From positions 62,001 through 126,000 of the forward strand of contig NZ_AUGZ01000009.1 of NCBI RefSeq assembly GCF_000422925.1: a DNA stretch of 64,000 nt, given 5' to 3'. How positions within the stretch are numbered: position 1 is the stretch's first letter; each line of letters begins with the position of its first letter. A model generated the notes under the pieces. That model did not search any database, was not told the origin of the DNA, and saw only the letters and a program-made list of their open reading frames with translations. The translations under genes and the position numbers were made by a program. The stretch comes from Paludibacterium yongneupense DSM 18731. Lineage in GTDB: Bacteria > Pseudomonadota > Gammaproteobacteria > Burkholderiales > Chromobacteriaceae. This document shows, in pieces, positions 21,786-31,142 of the stretch.

Positions 21786-22811
21786 TTAGAGAATGACGGG
21801 CTCCGCCTCCAGTGCGACGCCATAACGGGTGTGCACGGCTTCCTGGATGCGTTGCGCAAGCGCCTGAATTTCTTTGCCACTGGCATGGCCGTAGTTGACC
21901 AGCACCAGGGCCTGTCTGGCGTGTACGCCGGCATCGCCCTCGCGCAGCCCCTTGAAGCCGGCCTGCTCGATCAACCATCCGGCGGCGAGCTTGGTCTTGC
22001 CCGTGCCCGCCGCATAATGCGGCAGTTCCGGGTTGTGCGCGATCAGTGCGCGCGCGTCGGCGGCGGGCAGCACCGGATTCTTGAAAAAACTGCCGGCGTT
22101 GCCCAGGTGCGCCGGGTCGGGCAGCTTGGCCGCGCGGATGTGCATGACGGCGTCGCTGATATCGAGCGCCGAGGGGGTGCCGGCGCGGCCCATGCGCGCA
22201 AGCTCGGCGCGGATGTCGCCGTAGCCGGTCAGCGCGGCCGCCTGTCGGGACAGCTTGAAGCGGACGGCGACGACCAGCAGCCGTCCCGCCGCCTGGCGTT
22301 TGAAAATGCTGTCGCGGTAGCCGAAGCGGCAGTCGGCGTTGCCGAGGACAAGGAGGCGGCCGTTATCATCCAGATCGGCGCAGACGACTTCGCTGATGCA
22401 ATCTTTTACTTCGACGCCGTAGGCGCCGATATTCTGCACCGGGCTTGCTCCGACGGTGCCGGGGATCAGGCTCAGGTTTTCCAGCCCATGCCAGCCGCGG
22501 GCGAGGGTATGGCGTACAAAGTCATGCCAGTTTTCGCCGGCGGCGGCTTCGACGATGACATCCTTGCCGTCGTCGGCCAGTGTGCGGATGCCCTTGAGGG
22601 CGATTTGCACCACCAGACCGTCGAAGTCGCGGGTGAACAGCAGATTGCTGCCTCCCCCCAGCCATAATACGCGACCGCTGTGCTCGGCTTCGCTGCGGAT
22701 GGCAGGCAGGTCGTCGAGTGTGGACAGTACGGCGAAGCGGCGCGCACGCACGTCCATGCCGAAAGTGTGGCGCTCACGCAGCGATACGGCGTCTAGAAAT
22801 TCCAGGCTCAC
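21786..22811 (-). CDS. murB: UDP-N-acetylenolpyruvoylglucosamine reductase
   Basis: The 341-residue FAD enzyme makes UDP-MurNAc from UDP-GlcNAc-enolpyruvate with NADPH for peptidoglycan. It shows the FAD-binding LGGGSNLLF, then ENLSLIPGTVGASPVQNIGAYG, the CRFGYRDSIFK segment and the GNAGSFFKNP active-site Ser loop; it is the type I form. A GTG start is chosen because it overlaps the MATE stop (GTGA). Starting at the first ATG would remove the conserved HTFG N-terminus. It lies between a MATE exporter and a HAD phosphatase. Confidence 0.95.
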   Translation of the reverse strand: MSLEFLDAVSLRERHTFGMDVRARRFAVLSTLDDLPAIRSEAEHSGRVLWLGGGSNLLFTRDFDGLVVQIALKGIRTLADDGKDVIVEAAAGENWHDFVRHTLARGWHGLENLSLIPGTVGASPVQNIGAYGVEVKDCISEVVCADLDDNGRLLVLGNADCRFGYRDSIFKRQAAGRLLVVAVRFKLSRQAAALTGYGDIRAELARMGRAGTPSALDISDAVMHIRAAKLPDPAHLGNAGSFFKNPVLPAADARALIAHNPELPHYAAGTGKTKLAAGWLIEQAGFKGLREGDAGVHARQALVLVNYGHASGKEIQALAQRIQEAVHTRYGVALEAEPVIL

Positions 22812-24214
22812 GTTGTTTGGCCCTTTGCCAGGTCGAGCGGGATGCGGCGGCGGCTTTCCCGCACCAGGTAGGCGACCAGCAGCGCGGCTGCCGCGCTGAG
22901 GCTGATCACCAGTGCGCTCCAGAAGCCGTAGATGCCGAGTGCGGGTGAAACCACCCAGTCGGTCATGCCCAGTACGATGCCCAGGCCGAGGCCGGCACCC
23001 CAGAAAGAAACGATGTGGATCGCCATCGGAATCCGGGTCAGCTTGTAGCCGCGCAAGGCGCCGGAAGCGATGGTCTGCGCGGCGTCGGTCAGCTGATAGA
23101 CGGCGGCGAAAATCAGCAGGGTGCTGCCCATGGCGATCAGTTGCGGGTCCGATGTGTACATTGAAATGATCGCATGGCGGCCGAACAGGATGGCCAGCAT
23201 GGTGCAGAGCGCGGTGGCGAGGCCGAGGCACAGGCCGACGCCGCAGATCATGCGCGCGCCCTGCGGATCGCCGGCGCCTATACTCTGCCCGACGCGTACG
23301 GACAATGCGGTCGATATGCTTTGCGGCACCATATAGATTAGGCTGGAAAAATTCAGCACGGCCTGATGGCTGGCTACGACGACCGTACCCAGGCGCGCGA
23401 TCAGCAGTGCGATGAAGGAGAACAGGCTGATTTCGACGAAAAAGGACAGGGCGATCGGCAAGCCCAGGCGCAGGAAGGTGCGATGCATGGCGAAATCAGG
23501 CCGCGGCAGCCGTGCTGACAGGCGGTAGCGGGCAAAGGCAGGGCTTGCCGCCATATAGACCCACAGGGCGATGCTGTTGAACCAGAAGGCCGCTGCGGTC
23601 GCCCAGCCGCAACCGGCCCCGCCCATCCGCGGCAGCCCGAACAGGCCGTGTATCAGAATGTAGTTGAGCGGAATATTGAGCCCCAGTGCACACAGGCTTA
23701 CCAGCATGATGGGGCGCGGACGGTTGAGGCTGGATGCCAGCGCATGCAGTGCGCGATGGATCATGGCCGCCGGCATGGCCAGCGCGCTGCCGGAAATGAA
23801 CAGCATGATCTTGGCTTCGACGTCGGGCGGCAGGTTCAATACGCTGGCGAGCAGCGGTTCGAGCGCGAACATCAGCAGCATGCCGAACAGGCCGATCAGG
23901 GCACCGAAGACCAGTCCCTGGCGCGCGGTTTCGCCGACGCGTTTGTGATCGTTGGCGCCGACATGGTGGGCAAGGATGGGGTTCAGCGCGGTCACGACCC
24001 CCATCAGCGTCACGTAGACGGTGAGAAAAATGCTGGAGCCGAGCGACACGGCCGCCAGATCGCCGGTGCTGACGCGGCCGGACATGACGGTGTCGACAAA
24101 ACCGGTGGCGACCTGGGCTATCTGGGCGATCATCATCGGCAGGGCGAGGCAAATCAGCTGCTTGCCCTCGCCGCTGAGGCGTCCGGGTGCGGCGCGGTGA
24201 AAGTCGAACGGCAT
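22808..24214 (-). CDS. MATE family multidrug/toxin efflux transporter (NorM-like)
   Basis: The 468-residue inner-membrane antiporter has twelve predicted helices in two homologous halves. Typical motifs are LALPMMIAQIAQVATGFVDTVMSG near the N-terminus and the matching second-half segment LPIALSFFVEISLFS. NorM-type proteins expel cationic drugs in exchange for Na+ or H+. It is the first gene of an operon with murB (4-bp GTGA overlap) and the HAD gene. The natural substrate cannot be predicted. Confidence 0.92.
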   Translation of the reverse strand: MPFDFHRAAPGRLSGEGKQLICLALPMMIAQIAQVATGFVDTVMSGRVSTGDLAAVSLGSSIFLTVYVTLMGVVTALNPILAHHVGANDHKRVGETARQGLVFGALIGLFGMLLMFALEPLLASVLNLPPDVEAKIMLFISGSALAMPAAMIHRALHALASSLNRPRPIMLVSLCALGLNIPLNYILIHGLFGLPRMGGAGCGWATAAAFWFNSIALWVYMAASPAFARYRLSARLPRPDFAMHRTFLRLGLPIALSFFVEISLFSFIALLIARLGTVVVASHQAVLNFSSLIYMVPQSISTALSVRVGQSIGAGDPQGARMICGVGLCLGLATALCTMLAILFGRHAIISMYTSDPQLIAMGSTLLIFAAVYQLTDAAQTIASGALRGYKLTRIPMAIHIVSFWGAGLGLGIVLGMTDWVVSPALGIYGFWSALVISLSAAAALLVAYLVRESRRRIPLDLAKGQTT

Positions 24215-24277
24215 CGATAAGTATCTGGCGAAGGCAAAGCGGCATTATACGTCACCCGCGCCGGTCGCGCCCCGGGC

Positions 24278-24580
24278 TCAGCCGAATAGCGCGGGCGGAT
24301 CGCGGCGCAGGTCGCAACTGATGATCAGCTCGCGGCCGAAGCGCGCGTTGACCGACAGTGCGTCGTAAAAGGCGATGTCGTGGATCACCAGTTGCCCTGC
24401 GTGACGTTCGGTCTGATAGCCGAGCTCACCGGCAAAGGCGGCCAGATTGTTCAATTGCAGCGTATTGTCCGGGAGAAGTGGCGCGGCGGTCAGATTTCCC
24501 GAGAGAGCGTTGTAACTTCTCACGGTATCAAAAGCACTATATGAAAATTCGGTGTAAGAATCGTTCTGGCAATCGTACAT
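24278..24580 (-). CDS. Hypothetical protein, 100 residues
   Basis: I do not recognise this protein. It starts MYDCQNDSYTEFSYSAFDTV, is rich in Ser, Tyr, Asn and Leu, and has no signal peptide or membrane segment. AGGAGA lies 6 nt before the ATG, which strongly supports translation. It sits 63 nt upstream of the MATE gene on the same strand, so it might be the first gene of that operon. The 5' part is more AT-rich than its neighbours. I see nothing else to suggest a role. Confidence 0.68.
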   Translation of the reverse strand: MYDCQNDSYTEFSYSAFDTVRSYNALSGNLTAAPLLPDNTLQLNNLAAFAGELGYQTERHAGQLVIHDIAFYDALSVNARFGRELIISCDLRRDPPALFG

Positions 24581-24740
24581 ACTATTCTCCTGGTCGAGGG
24601 GACGCGGTTTGCGCGCCCGACTCGTGTCAGGCGACGCTTTAGCAGGATTTCTGGGCGCCCTGCAAGTTGTCTCTTAACTCGGCGCCGGGTTGCCATCGTG
24701 CGATGGAAACACCGTGTAAACGTCCGTCGCGGGGGGTACG

Positions 24741-24774
24741 AAAACAAAAACCCGCTTGCCAGAGGCGAAGCGGG
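24741..24774 (-). terminator. Rho-independent terminator of the exonuclease gene
   Basis: On the minus strand CCCGCTTCGCC pairs with GGCAAGCGGG (one bulged base), followed by TTTTTGTTTT. It lies about 80 nt after the exonuclease stop. The rest of the 276-nt gap to the hypothetical gene (24581-24856) shows no ORF or tRNA. Confidence 0.68.
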
Positions 24775-24856
24775 CCGTGACGGCTACGCTTTAGCTGGCA
24801 TTTATATAGCGCCCGCAAGCTGAATCAAATCGGCGCATTACGGAACCATCCTAGGA

Positions 24857-25684
24857 TTATGCGGACCGGGTGTCAAGCCCTTGTTCGCCGTTGCCGCGCG
24901 CCGGCCAGGCGGCGAGAAATTCGCGCCAGTGCATTTTGTCCTGCGCCGCGACCCAGTCGCGCGCCATGGCGATTTCGGCATCGTATTCGCGCGTCGATAA
25001 ATGGCCGCGCATCTGCTGGAAACGCAGGTAGACCAGATAGGTGTTGGCGGCATCGGTTTCGCAGTAGTCGCGGATCGCTTCGGTCTGCCCATCCTGATAG
25101 GCGCTCCATACCTTGGAGCCATCCATGCCCAGTTTGCCGGGAAAACCGCACAGCTTGGCCATGTCGTCGAGCGGGGCGCTCGCGCGCGGCTGATACAGCG
25201 CGAGCATGTCCATCAGGTCCAGATGGCGGGTGTGGTAACGGCCAAGGTAGTTGTTCCACTTGAAGTCGCGGCTGTCGGCATGGTCGCCGTCGCCGGTTTC
25301 CCAGTAGCGCGGGGCGGCGACACCGTTGATCAGCGCCCGGTAGTGCATGACGGGCAGGTCGAAACCGCCTCCGTTCCACGATACCAGCTGCGGCGTGTAG
25401 CGCGCGATGGTGTCGAAAAAAGTGCCCAGCATTGCCGCCTCGCTGTCGCCGGCCTGGCCTATGGTCTTGATGATGATTTTGTCGCTCCAGCGCAGCACGC
25501 AGGAGATCGCCAGGACGCGGTGAAGGTGGTGGGGCAGGAAGTCGCTGCCGTTCTGCGCCCGCCGTTTCTGTAGCGCGAATTCGGCGACGGCGGCATCGGG
25601 CAGTTCGTCGTCGAAGCCGTACAGGGTCCGAATGCCGGCGATGTCGGGAATGGTTTCGATATCGAAAGAGAGAACGGGGATCAC
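24857..25684 (-). CDS. DnaQ-fold 3'-5' exonuclease (PolB exo-like, PF10108 type)
   Basis: The 275-residue protein has the DEDD exonuclease residues: DIE near the start (D8, E10), the second Asp in SWNGGGFDLPVMH, and the third in RDYCETDAANTYLVYLRFQ. This matches the predicted 3'-5' exonuclease family related to the DNA polymerase B exonuclease domain. The start is GTG; later ATGs would remove the catalytic DIE. It probably trims DNA or RNA 3' ends, but its natural substrate is unknown. It is divergent from pcnB. Confidence 0.85.
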   Translation of the reverse strand: MIPVLSFDIETIPDIAGIRTLYGFDDELPDAAVAEFALQKRRAQNGSDFLPHHLHRVLAISCVLRWSDKIIIKTIGQAGDSEAAMLGTFFDTIARYTPQLVSWNGGGFDLPVMHYRALINGVAAPRYWETGDGDHADSRDFKWNNYLGRYHTRHLDLMDMLALYQPRASAPLDDMAKLCGFPGKLGMDGSKVWSAYQDGQTEAIRDYCETDAANTYLVYLRFQQMRGHLSTREYDAEIAMARDWVAAQDKMHWREFLAAWPARGNGEQGLDTRSA

Positions 25685-25855
25685 GGAGTCCGCTTTGCGA
25701 CGAGATGAATATGAGCGCGATTATAGCGATAGATGGGCGCTCGAACGAGGCCGCAGGCGGTGCCGGGGGGCGAATGCCGGCCCGCGTAAGCGGAGAATGG
25801 GCCTATCTGCAACGCCAGGCTGTCGGACGGGTGTCTTTTTCAGCTTGAATCAGGC

Positions 25856-25861
25856 TATAAT
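25856..25861 (+). promoter_or_regulatory. -10 box of the pcnB-folK-dNK-pan operon promoter
   Basis: A perfect TATAAT lies 48 nt before the pcnB start. The -35 region around 25832-25838 (TGTCTTT) is weak. Confidence 0.55.
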
Positions 25862-25909
25862 CCCAGCCTTGAAAGCCTTCCCGGCGTACTCCCCGACCCT
25901 AATTTCCCA

Positions 25910-27268
25910 ATGATTCGCAAGCTTATCCGAAAAGTTCTCGACCTTCCCGCCCATATGGGACGGGGCCGCGTGCGTCCGCGCGTCATCCCGCTTGCGCAGC
26001 ACGGTGTGCGCCGCGAGCAGCTCAGCCATGCCGCGCTCAAAGTGACCACCCGTCTGCAGGAAGAGGGCTACACCGCCTATGTTGTCGGCGGTGCGGTGCG
26101 CGATCTGTTGCTCGGGGTGTCGCCCAAAGACTTCGATATCGCGACCAATGCCACGCCCGAACAAGTGCATCACTTGTTTCGCCGTTCGCGCATCATCGGT
26201 CGCCGGTTCCGTATCGTCCATGTGATGGTAGGGCCGGAGACGATAGAGGTGACCACGTTCCGCGGCGGCAGCATCGATACCATGAACGAGTCCGGCCGCA
26301 TCATGGCCGACAACAACTACGGCAGTCAGGAAGAAGATGCGCATCGGCGCGACTTCACCGTCAATGCCCTGTTCTACAATCCGGGCGACGAGTCCATCGT
26401 CGATTACCATCATGGCGTGCGCGATCTGAACGCTCGCCGGCTGGTGATGATAGGTCAGCCGTCGCGCCGCTATAACGAAGATCCGGTGCGTATGCTGCGC
26501 GCGGTTCGTCTGGCGGCCAAGCTCGGCTTCATCATCGACGAGGAGACGCGCAAGCCGATCCGCAGCCATGCCCACCTGCTGAAAAAAGAGCCGGCTGCGC
26601 GCCTGTTCGATGAAATGCTCAAGCTGCTGATGTCGGGCGAGGCCTACGCCTGCCTGCTCAAACTGCGCGATGAAGGCTTGTCGCGCGGCGTCTTCCCGCT
26701 GCTGGACGCGGTGCTGGGCGAAGGCGAAGGCGATGCTTTCCTGCAGCTCGGACTCGCGAGCACCGATCAGCGCATTCGCGCCGACAAGCCGGTTTCGGTC
26801 GGCTTTCTGCTGGCGACGCTACTGTGGCGTCAAGTCGACCGGCACTGGCAGACGCGTATTGCGGACGGCGAACGTGCCGTGCCGGCGCTGGCAGGCGCCA
26901 TCGCCGACGTGGAAACCGAGCAGGACAACGACTTTGCCATTCCGCGCCGCTTTGGCGTGACCATGCGCGAAATCTGGACTTTGCAGGCCCGCTTCGATAG
27001 CCGCAGCGGGCAGCGGCCCTACCGCTTCATGGAACAGCCGCGTTTCCGCGCCGCTTTCGACTTCCTGGCCTTGCGCTCGGAAGCGGGCGAAGTGCCGCCT
27101 TCGCTGGTGCAGTGGTGGGACGACTTCCAGCGCGCCGATCCCGATGAACGCGAAGCCTTGATCGAACGGGCACGCGATGCCGGTGGCGACGAAGGGCCCG
27201 TCAAGAAGCGCCGGCGCCGCCGCCCGGCCGGCCGACGCCGTCCTCCGGCCCCGGAGGACCCGGTGTGA
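25910..27268 (+). CDS. pcnB: Poly(A) polymerase I
   Basis: The 452-residue class II nucleotidyltransferase adds A-tails to RNA 3' ends, marking them for decay. Catalytic motifs are GGAVRDLLLG (60-69) and the metal-binding Asp pair DFD (74-76). RRDFTVNALFYN and the neck-domain motif RRYNEDPVRMLRAVR also match, as expected for PcnB rather than the CCA-adding enzyme. The C-terminus is a basic tail (KKRRRRRPAGRRRPP) typical of RNA binding. No clear Shine-Dalgarno sequence is seen, but the N-terminus matches family members. Its stop overlaps folK (GTGA). Confidence 0.94.
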   Translation: MIRKLIRKVLDLPAHMGRGRVRPRVIPLAQHGVRREQLSHAALKVTTRLQEEGYTAYVVGGAVRDLLLGVSPKDFDIATNATPEQVHHLFRRSRIIGRRFRIVHVMVGPETIEVTTFRGGSIDTMNESGRIMADNNYGSQEEDAHRRDFTVNALFYNPGDESIVDYHHGVRDLNARRLVMIGQPSRRYNEDPVRMLRAVRLAAKLGFIIDEETRKPIRSHAHLLKKEPAARLFDEMLKLLMSGEAYACLLKLRDEGLSRGVFPLLDAVLGEGEGDAFLQLGLASTDQRIRADKPVSVGFLLATLLWRQVDRHWQTRIADGERAVPALAGAIADVETEQDNDFAIPRRFGVTMREIWTLQARFDSRSGQRPYRFMEQPRFRAAFDFLALRSEAGEVPPSLVQWWDDFQRADPDEREALIERARDAGGDEGPVKKRRRRRPAGRRRPPAPEDPV

Positions 27269-27747
27269 CGCGGGCCTTCGTCGCGCTGGGAAGTAATCTG
27301 GATGAACCCGTAGCGCAGATCAGGGCCGCTTTTGCGGCCCTTGCCACGTTGGAGGGATGTCGGATCGTCAAGACGTCGTCGCTTTATCGTACCGCACCGA
27401 TCGGCTATCTCGACCAGGCCGATTTCATCAACGCCGCGGTCGAGCTCGACTGCGCGCTGACTCCGCACCGGCTGTTGCAGGGTCTGCTGGCGATCGAATC
27501 CGATTTTGGCCGGCTGCGCACTTTTCGCAACGCCCCGCGCGTGTTGGACCTCGACTTGCTATGGTTCGAGGGAATCCGTCTCGACGACGAGACGCTGACC
27601 CTTCCTCACCCGCGTCTCCATCTGCGTAGTTTCGTACTGACTCCCTTGTGCGAAATCGCTCCGGATCTGACCGTAGGCGAACTCGGCCGTGTCGATCATT
27701 TGTTGGCCCGGCTGGAGGATCAGGGTGTGGTGCGGCTGACAGAGTGA
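27265..27747 (+). CDS. folK: 2-amino-4-hydroxy-6-hydroxymethyldihydropteridine diphosphokinase
   Basis: The 160-residue HPPK transfers pyrophosphate from ATP to the pterin in folate synthesis. It has the typical opening AFVALGSNLD, the SLYRTAPIGYLDQADFINA substrate segment and the signature FGRLRTFRNAPRVLDLDLLWF. The start is GTG in a 4-bp overlap with the pcnB stop. It leads into the deoxynucleoside kinase and pantothenate genes, so the operon links two one-carbon/cofactor routes (ketopantoate synthesis by PanB uses a folate cofactor). Confidence 0.95.
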   Translation: MTRAFVALGSNLDEPVAQIRAAFAALATLEGCRIVKTSSLYRTAPIGYLDQADFINAAVELDCALTPHRLLQGLLAIESDFGRLRTFRNAPRVLDLDLLWFEGIRLDDETLTLPHPRLHLRSFVLTPLCEIAPDLTVGELGRVDHLLARLEDQGVVRLTE

Positions 27748-27763
27748 TCGTAAAGGAACAACG

Positions 27764-28399
27764 ATGAGTAATTTGCGTTATATCGTGGTGGAAGGCCCCA
27801 TCGGGGTCGGAAAATCCTCTCTGGCCCGTCGTCTGGCGATGCATCGCGGCGTCGATCTTGTGGCGGAAAACCCCGACGGAAACCCGTTCTTGCCGCGGTT
27901 CTACCGCAATTTCCAGCACCATGCCCTGTCGACCCAACTGGCTTTTTTGATGCAGCGCGCCGATCTCGCGCATCAGATGCTCAAGGGCGAATTGCTGACC
28001 CGCCCGGTGGTCGGCGACTTCCTGTTCGAGAAGGATGGACTGTTTGCCCGACTGAATCTGGACGAGGCCGAGCTGGCGTTGTATCGTCGCATTTCGACTC
28101 AGGTGCTGCCCGAGTATCCGGTTCCCGATCTGGTGATCTACCTGCAGGCATCGGAAGAAACCCTGCTCAATCGCGTTGCTTCGCGCGGTGCCGATTACGA
28201 GGTCAATTTTCCGGAAGGCTACCTCAAGCGCGTCCATGCGGCGTACAGCGAGTTTTTTCATCAGTATGAAGCCTCGCCCCTCCTGATCGTCAATACCGAT
28301 CACCTCAATCTGGTTGAAGGGCAGGACGACTTCGATTTGTTGCTGCGCTGCATCAGCGAAATGCGGGGACAACGCAGCTATTTCAATAAGAGCGCCTGA
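27764..28399 (+). CDS. Deoxynucleoside (deoxyadenosine/deoxyguanosine-type) kinase
   Basis: The 211-residue P-loop kinase has Walker A EGPIGVGKSSL (10-20), the E of VAENPD, the QLAFLMQRAD helix, the DFLFEKDGLFA segment and the LID-like RVASRGADYE. It belongs to the dNK/dGK family that phosphorylates deoxynucleosides for dNTP salvage. It lies 16 nt after folK and 46 nt before panB, a placement common in betaproteobacteria. Base preference cannot be read with confidence. Confidence 0.88.
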   Translation: MSNLRYIVVEGPIGVGKSSLARRLAMHRGVDLVAENPDGNPFLPRFYRNFQHHALSTQLAFLMQRADLAHQMLKGELLTRPVVGDFLFEKDGLFARLNLDEAELALYRRISTQVLPEYPVPDLVIYLQASEETLLNRVASRGADYEVNFPEGYLKRVHAAYSEFFHQYEASPLLIVNTDHLNLVEGQDDFDLLLRCISEMRGQRSYFNKSA

Positions 28400-28445
28400 C
28401 GACAGGCGCCATTAATCTTCTCCTACGCGACGAGGACGGACAGGC

Positions 28446-29237
28446 ATGAAAATTACTGTCAACACCCTGCAGCAGATGGTGCTGGACGGTGACAAAATCA
28501 CCATGTTGACCTGCTACGATGCGAGCTTTGCCAGTTTGCTCGATACTGCCGGGGTCGACATTCTGCTGATCGGCGATTCGCTCGGAATGGTGATTCAGAA
28601 TCTCGATTCGACCCTCCCGGTTTCGCTCGATGAAATGGTTTACCACACCCGCTGTGTTGCCCGCGGTGCGCGCAATGCCCTGGTGCTGGCCGACATGCCA
28701 TTCGGCAGCTATCAGGAAAGCCCGGCCCAGGCCTTTGCCAGTGCCGCGCGGCTGATGCAGGCCGGCGCCCATATGGTCAAGCTCGAAGGCGGCGCCTTCA
28801 TGGCGGAAACGACGCGCTTTCTGGTCGAGCGCGGCATCCCTGTCTGCTCGCATATCGGTCTGACGCCGCAGTTTGTCAACACCTTCGGCGGTTTCAAAGT
28901 GCAGGGCAAATCGGCCGATGGCGCCGAACGCATCCTCAACGACGCCTGCGCACTGGCCGAGGCGGGCGCGAGCATGGTGCTGATGGAGTGCGTTCCGTCT
29001 GAACTTGCGCGCCGCATCACCGAGAGCGTGGCGGTGCCGACTATCGGTATCGGCGCCGGGGCCGGCGTCGACGGCCAGGTGCTGGTCCTGCACGACATGC
29101 TCGGCGTCTATCCGGGCAAGCGCGCGCGTTTCGTGCGCAATTTCCTGTCGGGAAGCGGCAGCATACAGGAGGCGGTTCTGGCCTATGTCCGTGCCGTCAA
29201 GGATGCGTCCTTCCCGGCGGCGGAACACTGTTTCTGA
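28446..29237 (+). CDS. panB: 3-methyl-2-oxobutanoate hydroxymethyltransferase
   Basis: The 263-residue TIM-barrel enzyme forms ketopantoate from alpha-ketoisovalerate using 5,10-methylene-THF, the first committed step to pantothenate. Visible family motifs are [14 protein letters not shown], the metal/substrate loop [18 protein letters not shown], the VKLEGG segment and [21 protein letters not shown]. The length is normal. It is followed by panC after 11 nt. Confidence 0.97.
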   Translation: MKITVNTLQQMVLDGDKITMLTCYDASFASLLDTAGVDILLIGDSLGMVIQNLDSTLPVSLDEMVYHTRCVARGARNALVLADMPFGSYQESPAQAFASAARLMQAGAHMVKLEGGAFMAETTRFLVERGIPVCSHIGLTPQFVNTFGGFKVQGKSADGAERILNDACALAEAGASMVLMECVPSELARRITESVAVPTIGIGAGAGVDGQVLVLHDMLGVYPGKRARFVRNFLSGSGSIQEAVLAYVRAVKDASFPAAEHCF

Positions 29238-29248
29238 AAGGTAACATC

Positions 29249-30082
29249 ATGGAAATCATCCGTACGATCGCCGAGCTGCGCCAGTGGCGCCGCGAGGCAG
29301 GCCGCGTGGCCCTGGTTCCGACCATGGGCAACCTGCACCAGGGGCACCTGGCTCTGGTGCGCGAGGCGCGCGAGGCCGCGGATCGTGTTGTGGTCAGCAT
29401 CTTCGTCAACCGGCTGCAGTTCGGCCAGGGCGAAGACTTTGGCGCCTACCCGCGTACCTTCGACGCGGATTGCGCCAAGCTGATCGAGGCCGGTGTCGAT
29501 GTCCTGTTTTTCCCGGATGAGAAAGAACTGTATCCACGGGTGAAGCAGGATTTCAATGTCGAACCGCCGCATGTGCAGGACGAGCTGTGCGGCATGTTCC
29601 GCCCCGGCCACTTCCGTGGTGTGGCCACCGTCGTGTGCAAGTTGTTCAATATCGTCCAGCCCGACGTTGCCTGCTTTGGCAAGAAGGACTACCAGCAACT
29701 GCATATCATCCGCGCGATGACCGAAGACCTGAATATTCCGGTGACACTGATCCCGGTGGATACCGGCCGCGCCGGGGACGGACTCGCGCTGTCGTCGCGC
29801 AACGGATATCTGAGCGAGGCCGAACGCGCGGAAGCGCCCCGTCTCTACCGCTGTCTGTCGCTGATGCGCGAGCGCTTGCAGGACGGTGTGCAGGACTACG
29901 CAACGCTGGAAGGCGATGCGCGCGCGACGCTGGAGAGGCACGGCTGGGTGGTCGACTATGTCGAAGTGCGCCAGGCGGACAGCCTGGAAATCGCGCACGC
30001 GGGCGAGAAGCACCTGGTGGTGCTGGCTGCGGCGCGCCTCGGTCGGACCCGTCTGATCGATAATGTGGAAATCGCGCGTTGA
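29249..30082 (+). CDS. panC: Pantothenate synthetase
   Basis: The 277-residue enzyme condenses pantoate and beta-alanine with ATP. It has the HIGH-like motif [15 protein letters not shown] (near residues 27-41), [10 protein letters not shown], the [15 protein letters not shown] loop and the KMSKS-like stretch [24 protein letters not shown] precedes the ATG. It is the middle gene of panBCD. Confidence 0.97.
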   Translation: MEIIRTIAELRQWRREAGRVALVPTMGNLHQGHLALVREAREAADRVVVSIFVNRLQFGQGEDFGAYPRTFDADCAKLIEAGVDVLFFPDEKELYPRVKQDFNVEPPHVQDELCGMFRPGHFRGVATVVCKLFNIVQPDVACFGKKDYQQLHIIRAMTEDLNIPVTLIPVDTGRAGDGLALSSRNGYLSEAERAEAPRLYRCLSLMRERLQDGVQDYATLEGDARATLERHGWVVDYVEVRQADSLEIAHAGEKHLVVLAAARLGRTRLIDNVEIAR

Positions 30083-30106
30083 GACGCGCGTTCGAATGGA
30101 AGAATC

Positions 30107-30487
30107 ATGCAACGTACCATGCTGAAATCGAAGCTGCACCGCGTGACAACGACTCAATCCGAGTTGCACTACATCGGCTCCTGCGCAATTGACGAAAATC
30201 TGCTGGATGCGGCCGACATCCGCGAGTACGAAGAAATCCAGATCTGGAATGTGACCAATGGCGAACGTTTTGCCACCTACGCGATACGCGCCGAGCGCGG
30301 CTCCGGCACCATTTCGGTCAATGGCTCGGCCTCTCGCCGTGCCGCGGTGGGCGACCTGCTGATCATTGCCACCTTTGCCCAGTACGAGGATGCCGAACTG
30401 AACGGGCATACCCCAAAACTGGTTTTTGTCGACGCTCGCAATCAGCCGACCGATATCAAGGGCGCCACGCCGGTTCAGGCGCTCTGA
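30107..30487 (+). CDS. panD: Aspartate 1-decarboxylase precursor
   Basis: The 126-residue pro-enzyme self-cleaves at Gly-Ser to form a pyruvoyl group and makes beta-alanine from aspartate. The cleavage site is in [16 protein letters not shown]. The [19 protein letters not shown] segment with the conserved Tyr and Asn is present. It completes the route to pantothenate in this operon. A stem-loop follows 46 nt after the stop. Confidence 0.96.
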   Translation: MQRTMLKSKLHRVTTTQSELHYIGSCAIDENLLDAADIREYEEIQIWNVTNGERFATYAIRAERGSGTISVNGSASRRAAVGDLLIIATFAQYEDAELNGHTPKLVFVDARNQPTDIKGATPVQAL

Positions 30488-30532
30488 TCGCCCCGTCTGC
30501 GCGCAAGCCCGTCCGCTCTGTGGCGGGTCGAT

Positions 30533-30564
30533 GCCCGCAAGCCGTTGCCTGACGGTTTGCGGGC
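30533..30564 (+). terminator. Stem-loop after panD
   Basis: GCCCGCAAGCCGT pairs with ACGGTTTGCGGGC (13 bp with one G-T pair) around a 6-nt loop. No T-tract follows. It is the probable end of the pcnB-pan operon transcript. Confidence 0.55.
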
Positions 30565-30719
30565 AGCTGTTCCCCCTGGTTTCGTCCCTGCCGTTTTCGT
30601 CATATGCCACCGTCCCGCGCCCATGTTGCGGGCTGCGGAAACAACCGTTCGTTTGGCCTGTTTGCGTTTTTCCGGTCCCGGTGTAAGGTAGTCCTGACCC
30701 TTGCGAAGGAGGATGGCCG

Positions 30720-31136
30720 ATGGACCCGATGCGATTGAACGGACATTGCCTGTGCGGCGCGGTGCGCTACTGCGCCGATGGCGCGGCGTCGGATATCACG
30801 CATTGCCACTGCGCCTCGTGCCGCCGTGCGAGCGGAGCAGGCTTCGTCAGCTGGTTTACTGTTCGTGCGGATCAAGTGCGCTGGAGTGGAGAAGGGCGTG
30901 CGATCTATCATTCTTCGACGACGGTCGAGCGCGGATTCTGCCCGCGCTGCGGCTCGACGCTCAGCTACCGGCATGCATCGGACCCCGGACTGATAGACCT
31001 GACCGTGGCAACACTGGACGACCCGGCGGCGCTCACGCCGACCAGCCATTGCTGGTGGAGCGAACATCTTCCCTGGGCCGAGCCGTCGCGCCTGGGCGAA
31101 CTGCCGTGTCACCCGCACGCGCTGGACGCCATCTGA
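30720..31136 (+). CDS. GFA/CENP-V family zinc-binding protein
   Basis: The 138-residue protein has the three cysteine groups of the family: CLCGAVRYC near the N-terminus, CHCASCRRASG (about 32-42) and FCPRCGSTLSYRH (about 73-85). These bind zinc. The family is often labelled glutathione-dependent formaldehyde-activating, but for most members the activity is not shown. AAGGAGG lies 8 nt upstream of the ATG at 30720. An ATG at 30713 is in another frame. It is a single gene, convergent with the HD-GYP gene 6 nt away. Confidence 0.85.
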   Translation: MDPMRLNGHCLCGAVRYCADGAASDITHCHCASCRRASGAGFVSWFTVRADQVRWSGEGRAIYHSSTTVERGFCPRCGSTLSYRHASDPGLIDLTVATLDDPAALTPTSHCWWSEHLPWAEPSRLGELPCHPHALDAI

Positions 31137-31142
31137 ACGCGG

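Noticed and set aside
24581-24856. Possible tRNA in the gap with hairpins
   Set aside because: No T-loop GGTTCGAATC-like sequence or cloverleaf can be drawn; the hairpin next to the T-run is explained as a terminator.
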